NCBI GenBank assembly: GCA_945643635.1
Contig: CALZFC010000248.1
Span: forward strand, 783,501-847,500
Direction: 5' to 3'
Source: Allodiplogaster sudhausi
Taxonomy: Eukaryota > Nematoda > Chromadorea > Rhabditida > Diplogasteridae
DNA length: 64,000 bases
A program made the translations under genes and the position numbers. The stretch's first letter is position 1. Each line of letters starts with the position of its first letter. The notes below the pieces were generated by a model. That model had not been told where the DNA came from. It did no database searches and was given only the letters and a program-made list of their open reading frames with translations. This document shows positions 1-12,787 of the stretch, one piece after another.

Positions 1-432
1 GCGCGACGTCGACAGCCATCCGCGGGAACTCCGGCGCTGAGTTTCACCAGGCGCAGGCCACAACGGGCGGCGCCGGTTACTTCTCGAAGGCGCGAAGTGT
101 AGACTGCCATCCGCGGGAACCTCGGCACTGAGCTCCGCAAGACACCCGAAGGTGCTGCGAACTCCAAGCGCGTCGTCGACGGCCATCCGCAGGATCTCAT
201 CCTGATCGCCAGTTATATTGCTTGCTAGGCAGCATAAGGAATGTAGAGCACAAGAGGGAGCCGGGTAGAACACAGTTTATTAATGACCATGTGGCGGGTT
301 TATATAGGGCTCAGGATGTAGTACTTTCGTAAGGGCAAGGGGCATAGTGCAGCTGGTGCAGCTATTATGATCTTCTTACGTGATATATCTTCATATACAC
401 GACAAAAAGACTGTTATCTAATTCCTGTAAAG
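1..432 (-). mobile_element. Probable end of an antisense LTR retroelement inside an innexin intron
   Basis: Bases 1-205 are GC-rich and contain three imperfect copies of a GCCATCCGCGGGAAC-type unit (near 15, 109 and 184), unlike the flanking DNA. On the minus strand, bases about 420-205 show an LTR-like order: a TATATAAACC box (near 300), an AATAAA signal (near 278), then a TGGCGATCAGGATG stretch (near 213) that resembles the primer-binding/leader start of Ty3/Gypsy-type elements. The GC-rich part would then be leader or early gag. The exon at 433 belongs to an innexin, so the element sits in its upstream intron. No gag or pol protein is readable and the left end lies outside the window, so this is inference from layout. 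Confidence 0.4.
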
Positions 433-1011
433 GTAGCATTCTGCGATGTGACGGTACGCGAGATGGGAAACATCAACGACTGGACCCTGCAGTGCGTACT
501 CATGGTGAGAAAGTGAGAGAGAGAAAGAGAGAGAGAGAATGATAGAGAAAACAGAAAGTCAGAGAGGGAGAGGTAAACCGTAAACTTTGGAAAATTTAAA
601 CCAAGCAAAGAATTTTTAATTTTTTTCCTAATGAAAAATTACTTCTCTCTGGCCAGGTGAACATGTTCAATGAGAAGATCTTCATCTTCCTCTGGTTCTG
701 GTTCGTGCTGGTTGCCGTGCTCACCATCGTCAACTTCATCCAATGGGTCGTGCGACTTCTCAACGACAACGCGCACTTCCATTTCCTCGAGGCTCTTCTG
801 GTCAGCGCTTTTGTAGATCAAAAGCGTATTTGAATGTCCCGCCTTCTAGGACAAGGAGAAGACGTCGATGGAAGGCCGCGAGCTCTTCTACCGGCGCGTC
901 CTCAACCGAGACGGCATTCTCATCCTCCGTCTGGTCGACGAGAACTGCGGAAGAATAGTCGCGTCAGATGTGGCGTGCAAGATGTGGCGAGGCCATCACA
1001 ATGGTTGGTAG
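433..1011 (+). CDS. Innexin 1, 3' exons only (gap-junction protein)
   Basis: These are the last three exons of an innexin, the invertebrate gap-junction channel protein: 433-504, 657-800 and 850-1011, all phase 0, ending in TAG at 1009-1011. The first exon encodes the second extracellular loop with its two cysteines (FCDV...TVQ-type CVLM). The second encodes VNMFNEKIFIF and the fourth membrane segment. The third is the cytoplasmic tail ending GHHNGW. Exon junctions match those of the innexin that starts at 1442, and the middle exon is 144 bases in both, so they are tandem paralogues. Upstream exons (N-terminus, TM1-TM3) are not in the window. They are cut off by the edge and the inserted repeat-like DNA at 1-432. 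Confidence 0.85.
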
Positions 1012-1441
1012 AAAGACGCTTTATCCCGCTTGGCAGAACACATTTGTTCCAACACGTAAGACATAAGAACCGAACAAACTATATGATTATCAGATGTGCC
1101 GTCGCCGATCTAAAGAACAGCCAGTGGAAGACGAATGCGCATCTTCAACGTATATGCAATCAAATAACTCCTTCTCGTTTATCACTTAATTTTCTGATCC
1201 TTTAAGGGCCCATATTTGTAAGTTCATCAAGAGATTGACTAGTATTAATTATAGTTGTTCATCTAATTGTCCGTTTTGACAAAGGCTTAATAAAGTGTTT
1301 GAAAATATTTTAAGCAAATTGTTTTTCTTGGCTTCGCAGATACGATACATGATACTTCATTCTACTTTTATATTGATTGTCATTTTCAGAAATGTTTTTT
1401 AAAATGTATTAACATGTGCTGCAAAAGAGAGCAGGTTCTCG

Positions 1442-2785
1442 ATGGACCACGTGGTGAAGCTCCTCCAGGCGCGTGGTCACTCCCTCGATGTGGACTGGGT
1501 CGACCGCCTTCGTTACGTGCACGCCACGCGTGCCCTCGCCGCTCTCGCCGTCTTCACTTTCACAAAGGTTCCAGCAGAGACATTCATATTACAAAGCAAA
1601 AGATTTTAATGGCATGCATTAATATAGTTTAAAAAAATTTCTCCTCTGTTCGATTTTGTCAGATCTTAAACGAAGAATCTCTCAATAAACAGCCTTTCAG
1701 AACTACGTTGGCCAACCGGTCCAGTGCTGGGTGCCGAATGAGATGTCGGTCAGTCAGAGTTTTGCATATCATCAATTTACACCGACTGAAGAGTTCACAA
1801 TAAACATTGCTATAGCAGAAGTAATTATGATCTACAGGGCGGCTGGGAGCAGTACATCGAGCAGTACTGCCTCATAGAGAACACCTACTTTACTCCGATG
1901 AACGAGTCAAACATCCCTACGAGAAATACGCGTGAAGAACGGTAAAAGTTTCGCAATTTTAACTTAATGAACATTCCCGCCAAACATTTGATGAGGAAAT
2001 AATCTCGGAATCTTCGGAATGGCGTCGTTTCTTTTGCAGCGAGATGATCTACTACCAATGGGTGCCGTTCATTCTCCTCCTCCTTTCGGCTGCTTTGTAC
2101 GCGCCGCGTGTCGCGTGGCGGTCCTTCCAGAAACATTCCGGTTGGTCAAATCTATTTTCCATCTGTCTGGTAGAGATCGTGCTCATTTCTGACAATGAGA
2201 ACGAATGTAAATGTCTGTGTTCAACCCCTGGGAATTTTCGAACATGAGCTGCGAAAAGGTGTTTGAACGCATCAAGAAATCGATAATTATTGACCATCCT
2301 TCAAGATCACAAATTTATTTATAATGAAAGCAGAGGTGCGCTAGAAAAAGGCTCGCATGCTGCAGAACGGGCGCTTTTCTTGTCTTCTCCACACTCTATT
2401 TTTCTCTCTCCTTGTCTGCACTCTCTGCTCTCTCCGCTTCTCTTCTCTTCTTTAGTCGTCTCTTCTAGTTCTTCTTGCCCCGCTTCGTCTTCTCTTTGCT
2501 CTGCGTCTCGGCGCTATTATCATCGACCGTTTTCTGAAATAAAAAGTATTATTTTTGATATTTAGAGAGAATTCGTGTAGTAAATAGTATAAATTTTTCA
2601 TAATTTAAAAAAGAACCTTGTCGTTGCCGCTGAGAAGTCGCCGAGCCTCGGAGGCAGCGCGGCGGGAGACGTGGATATGGAAGAGGAGAATGACTACGGC
2701 GCTCACTACGGACGAGACGGACATCACCAAGCCGAGAGACACCAGAAACTGAGAAAGAAAGGGAGAGAGAGAAAGAGAGAGAGAA

Positions 2786-2834
<49 letters not shown>

Positions 2835-4040
2835 GAATGAGACGTAGAGAAATAGAAAGAGTGAGAAAATTGATACATATAAAGCGAGAAAAAACTAAAA
2901 TGTTTGAAAATTTAATTTAATTATTCAAAATGAATTTCTTTACGATTGAAAATTAAGAATGAGATGGTAAAATACCCAATGGTGGCTGCTGGAGCTGTGA
3001 CATCTGGAAGGCGTCTCAGTGGAGTCGTAGGCCTTCATTGCATCGACCATCGGATGGGAGAGAGGAGAGAGAAGCAGAGAAGGTGTTGATAGGAGGGAGA
3101 GAGAGAGAGCAATTGGGAGACGCAGAGAAGAGAGGGGGAGCAGAGAGACTCTTTCCTGTGCGAGAGACTCGAGATGCCGCAGGACCACTCGCTGCACTGG
3201 AACTGTGGAAGAATTGTGTTGGAAAATAGAAGAAAGGAAGGTCAATGAAAATAAGTGCATGAATTGAAATATAGATGCATTTGTACTTAAGGCTGTTCTT
3301 TTAAACATTCAAAATCTCTAAAGTCTTCATTAAAACTGGCATTATTAAGACAAATAATGCTGAATATTTACTGTTGCAATCATAGACTTTCAAATTTAAA
3401 AACTACACGAATGAATACTGCTATTTTTCATGAATGTTCGCAGTGGCCTCTTTTCTCTCATTCTCCTCCTTCTCAGGAGTAGATCTTTCTGCGATGGCAA
3501 TCGAGCTAAGGAAGGCGGCTCGTGACCTCTCGATCGCGCCGAAGCAGATGCCGATCAATAGGGGTTATTTCATTTTCCTGCCGACCTATTGTTTGGAGGT
3601 AAGCAGAAATGTCCTTTTCGCCAGGCTTCCTGCAGCGTCGTCTGGCCGTGTTCCTAGTGCTGCACAAGACGATCTCGGTGGCGGTGATCGTGGTGCTCCT
3701 CGCACTCCTCGACCACTTCCTCGGCCGCGCCTTCGCCGTGCGCATGGCCGGCAATCTCATCGCCGGACGGCCCTGGCAGGAGACCGGCGTCTTCCCGAGG
3801 GTTTCTTGTCTCCTAAAAGAGAAAAAAAAAGAAATAAATAGGCGACCAATAGATAGAATGTGACTGGAATTACAACTGTTTAGGTGACATTTTGCGACGT
3901 GCAAGTCCGCCAACTCGGCGAGGCTGTCCACACGTACACTGTACAGTGCGTTCTCATGGTCGGTAGAAGTCAATGCTTGTCCTCTCTCACTTCTCTCTTT
4001 ATTTCTCTCCCCCCTTTCTCTCTATCTCCTTCCCTTTTCC

Positions 4041-4082
<42 letters not shown>

Positions 4083-4570
4083 CTCTTAGGTGAACATGCT
4101 GAACGAGAAGATCTTCTTCGGTGTGTGGTGGTTCCTGTTCTTCCTGTCCATCCTCTCCATCGTCAACATTCTCATGTGGGCGCAGTTCTTGCTCTCTTCA
4201 CGGCGACGTTTCGAGCTCGTCGCCGCGCTCTTTGTCCGTCTCACTTTGGCGGCAATTTCGAATATATGCAAATATATTTCTACTGATTAACTACATTTCT
4301 GAAAAAGTAACTATTTTCATCGACTGAATGAAAAATAAATAATGCAAAATAAAGGATTCCCGTGACACGTCAATCGCTCCGTTCCAACTCGAAGCCTTCG
4401 CCAACAATGTCCTCGGCGTCAACGGAGCGGCGCTGATGAGGCTCGTGGCGAAGAACGCGAGCGTCTTCGAGACGGAGGCAGTCGCGCGTCCGATACTGGA
4501 CGAGTATCTCGAGGTAGGTCAGCCACCACTCGGGCCTACCTGGCGCATTAGTTGTGTTAATACCAGGTAA
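1442..4570 (+). CDS. Innexin 2, complete or nearly so
   Basis: Innexin subunit of gap junctions in the plasma membrane. Exons: 1442-1567, 1701-1748, 1838-1941, 2040-2140, 3477-3563, 3625-3800, 3884-3958, 4090-4233 and 4355 to about 4570. Phases agree throughout. The ATG at 1442 opens an N-terminus with VDWVDRLRYVHA, then TM1, then the hallmark YVGQPVQCWVPNEM and GGWEQYIEQYC of extracellular loop 1. REMIYYQWVPF leads into TM2; a third segment follows, then WQETGVFPR and the loop 2 cysteines, and NEKIFFGVWW leads into TM4. The tail either reads through to TAA at 4568-4570 (about 358 residues, slightly short for the family) or splices at a GTAGGT donor at 4514. Intron 4 is 1.34 kb and holds simple repeats. 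Confidence 0.9.
2141..3476. other. Long innexin intron with (GA)n and pyrimidine tracts
   Basis: This 1.34 kb stretch joins HSG to VDLSAM in innexin 2 in the right phase, so it is intronic. It contains a pyrimidine-rich block (2380-2520) and a near-pure (GA)n tract at about 2757-2834. Short open frames here on both strands are serine/leucine or arginine/glutamate low complexity from the repeats. I see no exon in it. Confidence 0.7.
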
Positions 4571-6623
4571 ACAAATTCACGAAAGTGTAAGCAAGGAACG
4601 GCATCCATTTTCATGAAGATATTCATTTTCTCTGGCAACTTTGATGAAGTGTTTTGCCACACAAGCTCCTTAAAACTCTCATGGTTATAATGTCGAAGAT
4701 CTCCTTTCCTTTAGGCAGCGAAGCGAGAGTGAAAAGAAGAAGAAGAGAGAGCAGAGAAGGCAGCCGGCCTCCTTCTCAACTTCTAACCCCCGGTTCTGTC
4801 ACAACGCCAATCAAATTAAAATTCATCGACGAAGACTAATGTTATTCAGTTTGTTATCCTGATTTACAGTCACGTTACTACTCATTTCTGTTCAAAAGTC
4901 GTCGCTATCCAATGAAATCGTTAACATAATAAATTTAATTTTTGCATGAATCTCTTTCCCCACATGGAACTTTCTTTACGTCTCTCTCTTTCTCTCTCTC
5001 TCTCTCCCTCTCTCTCCTTCACTTAAGCTGTGTCCACTCCATGCCTTTTTTCCCGAAGTACTCTGCGGAATATTTTTGATGCTCGATTTGCAAAGAAAAA
5101 AATAAATGTACAAATAAAGAAATAATTTTTATTTCTATAAATTCTGATTATCTCCGCGACCAAAATTTTTTTTGGAACTAACTTTGATGTGTACATTTTC
5201 CGATGCATTTGTTTGTAATAAAAGGCTGTTACGGAACAGCCAAAAGGGGCAATTTCTCATCTTTCACCTCGTCCATCTCTTCATCGCTTCAATGCCTACA
5301 AGAGAAATTCCCAATTCCCCGTTCGGCAATTTAGAAAAGAAATGAAAGACAGGAGAGGCCCTCCCCTTCTCTTCATCTGCGCCGCCATGGCTCAGAATCA
5401 AGATATGCTTGTCTCGGCGCTGCCTTCGTTCCTCGTTCTATTCTTCCTCTCTCTCTTTTTTCTTCAACGACTGTTTCCACCCGTCTAGTCTATATTTCGT
5501 GAATATGTGTAGCTTTTCACCTATCTCACGTGAGGTGAGATTTCACCAAACATCAACTTCTGTCACAAGTCGCAGAGAATTTATGCTAATTTTAAATCGC
5601 CTGTCATGCATAAAATTCAATATAGTAAGTTTCAAGTCATTTATATACATTTTGGATTAAAATGGAAATATATTCAATAAGGAGCCATTTTTCTATAAAA
5701 CATTGCCTCACGTTGTCTTCCACACTCACCGTTATTTTACTCCCATGAAACACGGCCACAAGCGTGGATAAACGAAGTGCCTTTCAGGATGACTAAACAA
5801 TCTACTCGTGGATGGTGGAAAAAAGAAAGGAGAAGGAGAAAGAGAGCGAGAGAGTGAATAGAGAGAAAGAGAGAATAGGGAACGGATAAGATACTATTTG
5901 CTGAGAGAGGAGAGTGGAGAAAGAACTATGTATAAAAAATGGATTAGGGAGGCATACAAAATCCGGAGATGTAAAGGGTGCCGACAACAACGAGGCATTA
6001 TGCGTGGAGAGAATGTCGATGAAAATAACGAGTAAATAGAAGAGAGTGAGAAAGTGAGAGAGGGAGAGGGAAAGAGAGAGGAAGAGAGGGAAAGAAAGAG
6101 AGAAAGAGAAAGAGAGAGGTAGAACGAGAGCAAGAGAAAGAGAGAGGGAGAGAGAAGGCAATAGTCTCGAATATGCAATGAGGCGACTCGTGCGATGAGC
6201 CGTGTTTGGGGCATCGCAGAGTGGTGGAGGGAGGGGAAGGGGGGGGGGTTGTAGCTTTCGTGCCAATTAAGTAATTCATGGCTTTCTCCAACGACTATTC
6301 CATTTTGAATTAAAATATTCAAAAACTTATATGAAAATTTAATTCCGGCTGTTGGCAATTAAAAACAGCCCGATGTTCGAGCAGAAGCTGATAGGCCTCT
6401 CCTTCTTGTTCACCCACTCTAGAAAAGAAGTTGCCATTCTGACTGCAGCACAACTTTTTATGCATTTTTTTGGGATATATTGTCTTGAAATTTGAAAAAA
6501 AATTTTGAATGTTAGTCTGGCGGAAATTTGGTGTCCTGCAACCAGAATAAAAGATGCTAAGCGTGCCCCTGAAGTTATGCACTTTCTCTCTCTCTTTCTC
6601 TCTCTCGCTCTCTCTTTCTCTTT

Positions 6624-6661
<38 letters not shown>

Positions 6662-7594
6662 CTCACCCTTCGCCCCTTGAGGCATACTTGTCAAGCCAAA
6701 CAGAAGCATCCCACGTCTTCTCTCTCTCCTCTCATCCGGCAAGCGTGGCGCATTTCCAGCGTTCCGATCAATCAGGGGGGGGGGGGGTAAGCATTGTCAG
6801 CACCATCTGAAATAGCGTCATTCTCTCTCCTCCTTTCATGCCTCTCACTTTCTCTTCTTCTCTATCTCTGAACCCTTCTTTCGCTCTCGCCTTCCTTCGC
6901 ACATCCACACAAACTTTCGTTCCTTCTCTCTCTCTCTCTTTCTCTTTATCTCTCTCTTTATCTCTCTCAACACCAATTCATCTCGCCCATTCATAAAAAC
7001 GCGCCTTTCATCGCATTAGAGAACACCTCGAATGCAGATGAATCGCGTGGGATTTGTAAAGAGCCGAAGGCTGCGATTTATAAGCGAGGTTTTTCCCGAA
7101 CTCCTTTTCCGGTTTTCAAGATAGTGTATTTAAAGTTATATTAGAAACCCTTTGCTTCATTCGTTAACGTTTTGTTATAGAATATGAAATTATTAAGATT
7201 TTATTGCATTAAATCTTGACGTTAATTAAAGTTGCGCTTTTGGAGGAAAATCAATACGGAACGCTTCGTTTGATGCAGATTTCCCTAATGGAAAGCAAAT
7301 CTCGCATCTGTTCTCTTTTATTTTCTCCTTTTCTCTGTTTCTCTTGCTCCCTCTTCCTCGCTCTCTCTCTCTCACTCTCTTTTTCTCTCTACATTCCCCT
7401 CGTACTCTACTCATCCCACGCAGACTCCCTCTTTTTATTTGGACATCGGAAATACACCTGCGTCAGCTCCGAGTTTCGCTTCATATATGCTCTCCTTCCC
7501 TGTCTCTATCTTTCTTCTATTTCAGTGTCCCTTTTTCTCTTTTTGCCGCTCTCTCTTTCTCACTCTCTTTCTCTCTTCCTCTTTCTGTCACTCA

Positions 7595-7635
<41 letters not shown>

Positions 7636-9389
7636 ACTCTCTCCTTCTCTCTTCCTCTTTCTGTCACTCATTTTCTCTCTCTCTCTCTCCTTCATTATTC
7701 ACTCTCCCGATTATTTCATCAATGTCTGCGCGCGCTGCTCAAATATCCACCCGATTCCTGAAGAGCTTTCGCCACTCTTCGCCATTTCAAATTTTATCCC
7801 TGCAAATCGAACTTCATGCGTAAATGACATCGCGTTATTTTGTTCTAAGGAATGTTTTTCTCTAACTATTTTTCATTTGCCAGCTTGGCATAATTTCACT
7901 GACTTTCCATCAGCTAAAATTCACACTTAAATTTTTTTCTCTTTGGCTGTTGACAAATCATACATTCGAGATGGCTTTCACCAGCTCTGCTTTGTTATTT
8001 CTTTGCTTCTTTGCTCTCGTGCAAGTGTTTGGATGGCTGTGCTTTAGCCACCCTTGGCAAACTGCCAATAAGCGGCTGACTGCCTGCAGGAACACTCCTT
8101 TATCTTCTTCTATCTTGAGCTCTCTCAGTTTCTCTATCTCTCTCTCTCTCTCTCTCGTTTCGGAATCTTGGTGCTGCTTCTTTTTGTTCATGGAGCGTTC
8201 TCTCTTCCTTTTCTTTTCTTTCTTTACTTGCTTTATCTCCATGTCTGCCTTGTATGTACTACGTCTTTCTACCTCTCTGTCTCTCTCTCTCTTCCCTCGT
8301 TATCTCTCTCCCCCTCTCTCTCTCTCTCCCTCTCTCTCTCTCTCCCTCTTTCTCCCTCTCTCCCTCTCTCCTTCTACGTGCCTCAGCATATCGCTGACTA
8401 TGGAAGCTAATCGCTCGTGAGCAAACGGACTTGACCCCCCCCCCCCCCGAAGATTAATGAAATTTTCTTCTCCGGCAAATGGGCTCATTTTTACTCGTTC
8501 GCCTCGCGTACGCTTTTAGTAGAATTAAAAGAGAGGGATGTGCCGATTGTGTGCTCTGAAGTCATGCATTACTTTTCATTCAGTGAAGAAGATATCTTTT
8601 TTTTTTAATTTTTCACTCAATTTTCAAGCCTGTTATTTTTATATGATGCTTAGATACCATCCAAAGAAGGAATAGCGGAAACCTTTGTACGTGTGCACCT
8701 TCATGGCACAAATAAGAATGTTTGTTGACATTTATGCAAGCAACGCATAATAGCTTCACTATTCTTTGGAGTTGCAGTATGTATCCATTAATGTCCTTCT
8801 TTCTGACTCTGGCTCTCTCTCACCCTCTCTTCTTCTTTCTTCCTATAAGTTTCCATTTCCCCACTCACGTTTTTCCTTCCTTCTCTGTCTCTCCTTCTAA
8901 AACTCCTCTCTCTACATCTCATCCCTTTCGTTCTCGATGTCTGCAACACTTTTATCGAATTAACACGCTCTGACCCACGTGACAATGCGGCCTGGCCTTG
9001 GCAGGAAACAGAGCGAAGCTATGATGAAGACTGCAATTCCTCGGGGTATTACATTCCTCGCATATGTTGAGTCTCTCCTACTTGGTATTAATACAAAGAC
9101 TCTTTTTGTCCAATGTCCCTACACTCTTGCATCCTTCAAATATTCATTCGTCCTTGAAAAAAAAATCCGACCGAGAATACAAATGAATGTATGTATGTAT
9201 TTCAGTAACAAAGCGTAATATTAAAAGGTAAAACTTGAAAAATTAGTTTTTTTTTTAAAGTATTTATGAATTGCACAATCTCGCAGCGTGGAGTGCCCAG
9301 TAAAACAGTCAGTACGTGAAGAATTAACTATTTCGGGGGAAAAAAAACTTTTCTCCTGCAGTGAGCCATCGGCCTTGCACGAATGCTGC
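4571..9389. other. Gene-poor, pyrimidine-rich interval
   Basis: About 4.8 kb between innexin 2 and MCTP. The plus strand has (CT)n tracts near 4985-5022, 6580-6660, 6925-6970, 7340-7390, 7555-7700, 8130-8160 and 8275-8370, and GA-rich sequence near 5820-6150. G or C homopolymers lie at about 6240-6249, 6776-6786 and 8437-8448. Open frames here translate to SLSLSL or RERERE and are not genes. It may contain a 5' untranslated exon or a long first intron of MCTP, but nothing shows it. Confidence 0.6.
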
Positions 9390-12300
9390 ATGGCGACCCT
9401 TCGTAGTGTGTTCGGGCGCGTCTCAGGCCGAGACCGCGACGCATCCGCAGCGCGTCTCGTGCCATCTCGCGCGCCCTCGCCGACGCCGTCGGTCGACTCG
9501 ACATGCTCGTCTAGCACGACGTGTACGGGTGGGGATGCGCCCTTCGTTGCGTGCCACGTGCAGCTCGGACTTTACTCCATCATGAATCCCCCGCTGGTTC
9601 CGCCAGGTAGACTTTTCTTTGCTCAGCGCAAAATTAACCTTTGTTCCTGTCATGTAGCAATCGATGCTCTCATGGCCACTACTATCTTGTCTGATCCCTC
9701 GCAGCTCAAGCTCAAAAAGAAAACCGAGAAAGAAAGCATTTTCCCAGATTCTGGCGGCCTCTGCATCCAGGCGCACTGGCCGAAAGAGACGCGGATGCTC
9801 TACCAAAGTCGGCCACTTGACAGGCCGCAGGTCGACAGTGAGGTTCATGCAGAGAAGAATGTCATTAGTCAGATTAGATTCGTTTGATTGCAAGAAGAAG
9901 GGGCGACAGAAATAGTATTAAGCTATGTACAAACATATGTATTGAAATCACAAACGTTCAAAGTGATGACTTTAATTTACCGCTAAAGTATTTTTTTAAA
10001 AATAGGGCGACGTGTTGGACGAGGTTCGCGTGGACGGCCGGATTGCATTCGTTCTCGATGACATTGGACGAACGCTCCACATTGAAGTGGACTTTTCTGA
10101 CTTTTTATTATTCTCACTACAACAACAAAAAAAGAATAATATCCTCCATTATGAGATTTTTTTTCTATTTAATTTTTAAAGTTAAAAAAGAAATGTTTAT
10201 TTTTACTTATAAAAATTTATGGTAAGAATGAGAATTGATAGAAGTGCTCTGCAGCTGACTGCGAAGAATAAGTGGCGTAAGGATGATGTTCTCGATCGAG
10301 GAATCATCGAGCTCAACCAACTTCTGCTCTTTACGTCGGTTTCTTTGTTTCTTCTGTTAATATATTTTTCTATGCTCGCGCAAAAAGACTATTTTATTTT
10401 GAAATGTATGCGCTTATGTGAATTGAAATCATTTAGTATATTTAATGTAAGGCTACTTAATTAGAGAAGATTGGAGAAGTTGCCAATCTTCGTGCTCTTT
10501 CAGCCAGCAACGAGTGCCCGTGCAGATGAGCGCGGCCGTTCTCTGCTGCTCCGTTCAGATTCAGCCGATCACTCAAGAGCAGAAGGACGAGGTCTGGCCT
10601 CTTCTTTATTCGATTCGAAACTTGGCTTGTCAGCTTGTCAGCTCGTCATTGTACTCAACGATAACTTTATGTTTTGCTCTATCCTTAACATTTCTCTTAG
10701 TTCCTTCGCCGAAACGCTCCGGGCGTGGAAGTTCAGTTCGGTCGCAGTGCCAGCGGTTCGTTTGGTTGGAGATCGTAGTCCTTGCATTAGATTTAGATTT
10801 CAACTTTTATTCATGTGGCGTGCGAGTATTATTCAGCGCTGATGGTGTGCTAATGAGCCATCGTCGAAGGAGAATACTAGGCTACATATTGTTATCGAAA
10901 TCAGGTAATAGTCTTCATCTTTTGAGTGCCTGGCCAAGACCACGGCAGTTTGTGCGTGACGCTCATCAACGGAGCTAACATTGGAAGTGCCGCCGAGCCA
11001 CCCGACGCTGTCTGCAAGTTCCGCCTCGGCAACGAGAAACACAAGAGTCGGGTTCGGTCCTTGTTTGGCGGCAAATTCAAATATACAAAATAAAAGCACT
11101 TCTAGGTCATTCCACGTCAATGCAACCCTGAATGGTCGGAGGAGTTCGAGATGCGCCTTGGGCGTGGCGTCGACATCCTCCACATTCAAGTACTTTCTTT
11201 CACTTTCCTTCTCCTGCCTCTCGTTCACTCTCTCTACCTTTTTCTCTACCTCTTTTCTGCTTTTTCTTTCGTCTTTCTCTCCCTCCATCCCTCTCTCTCT
11301 CAATGTCTCTCCCACTAACCATGCCAAATGACAGGTAGTCTGTCGTCGGCAGAAGACCGTTCTCCACAACGGCGAAGTCCACCTCTCTGGGCTTGCTCCG
11401 GACGTTGCACATCGCCAAGAGGTTATTTTCGTTTGAACGTATTCGAATTTTCTGCATCTTATGCTTCTTATAAATGTACTAATTGATGTAATATGCTATG
11501 TACCAACTTTATATCCTATTTGGATGAAACGTTTATATTCCTTGATTGAACGATGAGCTTAATGTGCCCTTTGGCGACGGAGCCACTGTCTCGATTATCG
11601 TTGCCGTGCCTTCTCCGCTCAGTGAACTCGTCAATGTCGCCTCCGACTTCTCCGAGAGATATGCAAGTTTCTCTGCTGCTATTTCGTCGTTTCCTTTTTT
11701 CCTTAATTCGTCATTTTCGTTTGTTTCTCTTTTTTTACTATTTTCTTTATTATTTTAACTATTTCGATATTTTCGTAAGTTTCGCAGTTTACATTCTCTA
11801 TTTTTATTTTGTTATATTATTTTCTTCCATCTATTTTAAATTAAGAAAAAATATTTGAAAATGTATTCAATTTTGCTTGTCAATAGAGAAAGCAACACAT
11901 GCTTCCAGGCACTTTCACGCACGTTTGCCGAGATGCCCGATGTTGGCGAACTGGTCATTAAAGGTTTTTCATTTTTATTGTCATTATATTTCGATATCTT
12001 CCAATATGAATATTTATTATGTGTACACACATGACATGAACATTTCTTCATAGTGAATCCGGCGATTTTTGGGCATAAGATGGAATTTCCAATAACTTCT
12101 CTCTTTCTTAGTTGTTCGCGCCGAGAACGTCGAGGCGAAGGACATGAACGGCAAGAGTGACCCCTTCGCCATCGTCCGCCTTGGCAATCTACGAGTACGC
12201 ACTCACACTCACTACGCCACGCTGAATCCCGAGTGGAACAGGCTCTTCATACTGTAAGTTGCAGTTGTGAGGATTAGGGTGCTCTATAATTCAGTGATTC

Positions 12301-12756
12301 GGAGAGAGAGAGGGTAAAAGAGAGATAGAAGATATATGTATAGTGAGAGAGAGTGAGAGAGAGAGAGAATAGAGAGAGACAAAGAGCGCTGGGAAGAAAG
12401 AATAACCTCTCGCCCGCCCCTTGCCAAGGGCAGTGGAGGACGTCCACGCGTGCCTTGACATCTCGCTCTTCGACGAGGACGCGAATAGCAAGGCCGAGTT
12501 CCTGGGACGGGTCGCTATTCCCCTTCTTTCGGTACGAGCGTTTTTAGGTATTCTTATCATTTTAAGCAGAGAATAGTTCGTCTTCTTTTCATATGATTTT
12601 CCTGGATGTCCGCAAACTAGCAACTAAACCCTGGTAATCAGATCACGGGCTGGGAGCGTCGCTGGGTGCGTCTCAAGGACCGCAAGTTGCTGACAACAGT
12701 TCGTGGCCGGCTACTCATAGAGCTGCGGCTGCAGTACAATCTGGTTCGCACTCCTT

Positions 12757-12787
<31 letters not shown>

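Noticed and set aside
9423..9893. A minus-strand gene opposite the first MCTP exon
   Set aside because: The frame is open because the DNA is GC-rich, but it has no start context, no splice partners and no recognisable motifs.
11663..11664. A GC donor after SERY in MCTP
   Set aside because: A GT donor at 11667 joins to the acceptor at 11888 in the correct phase, so a GC donor is not needed.
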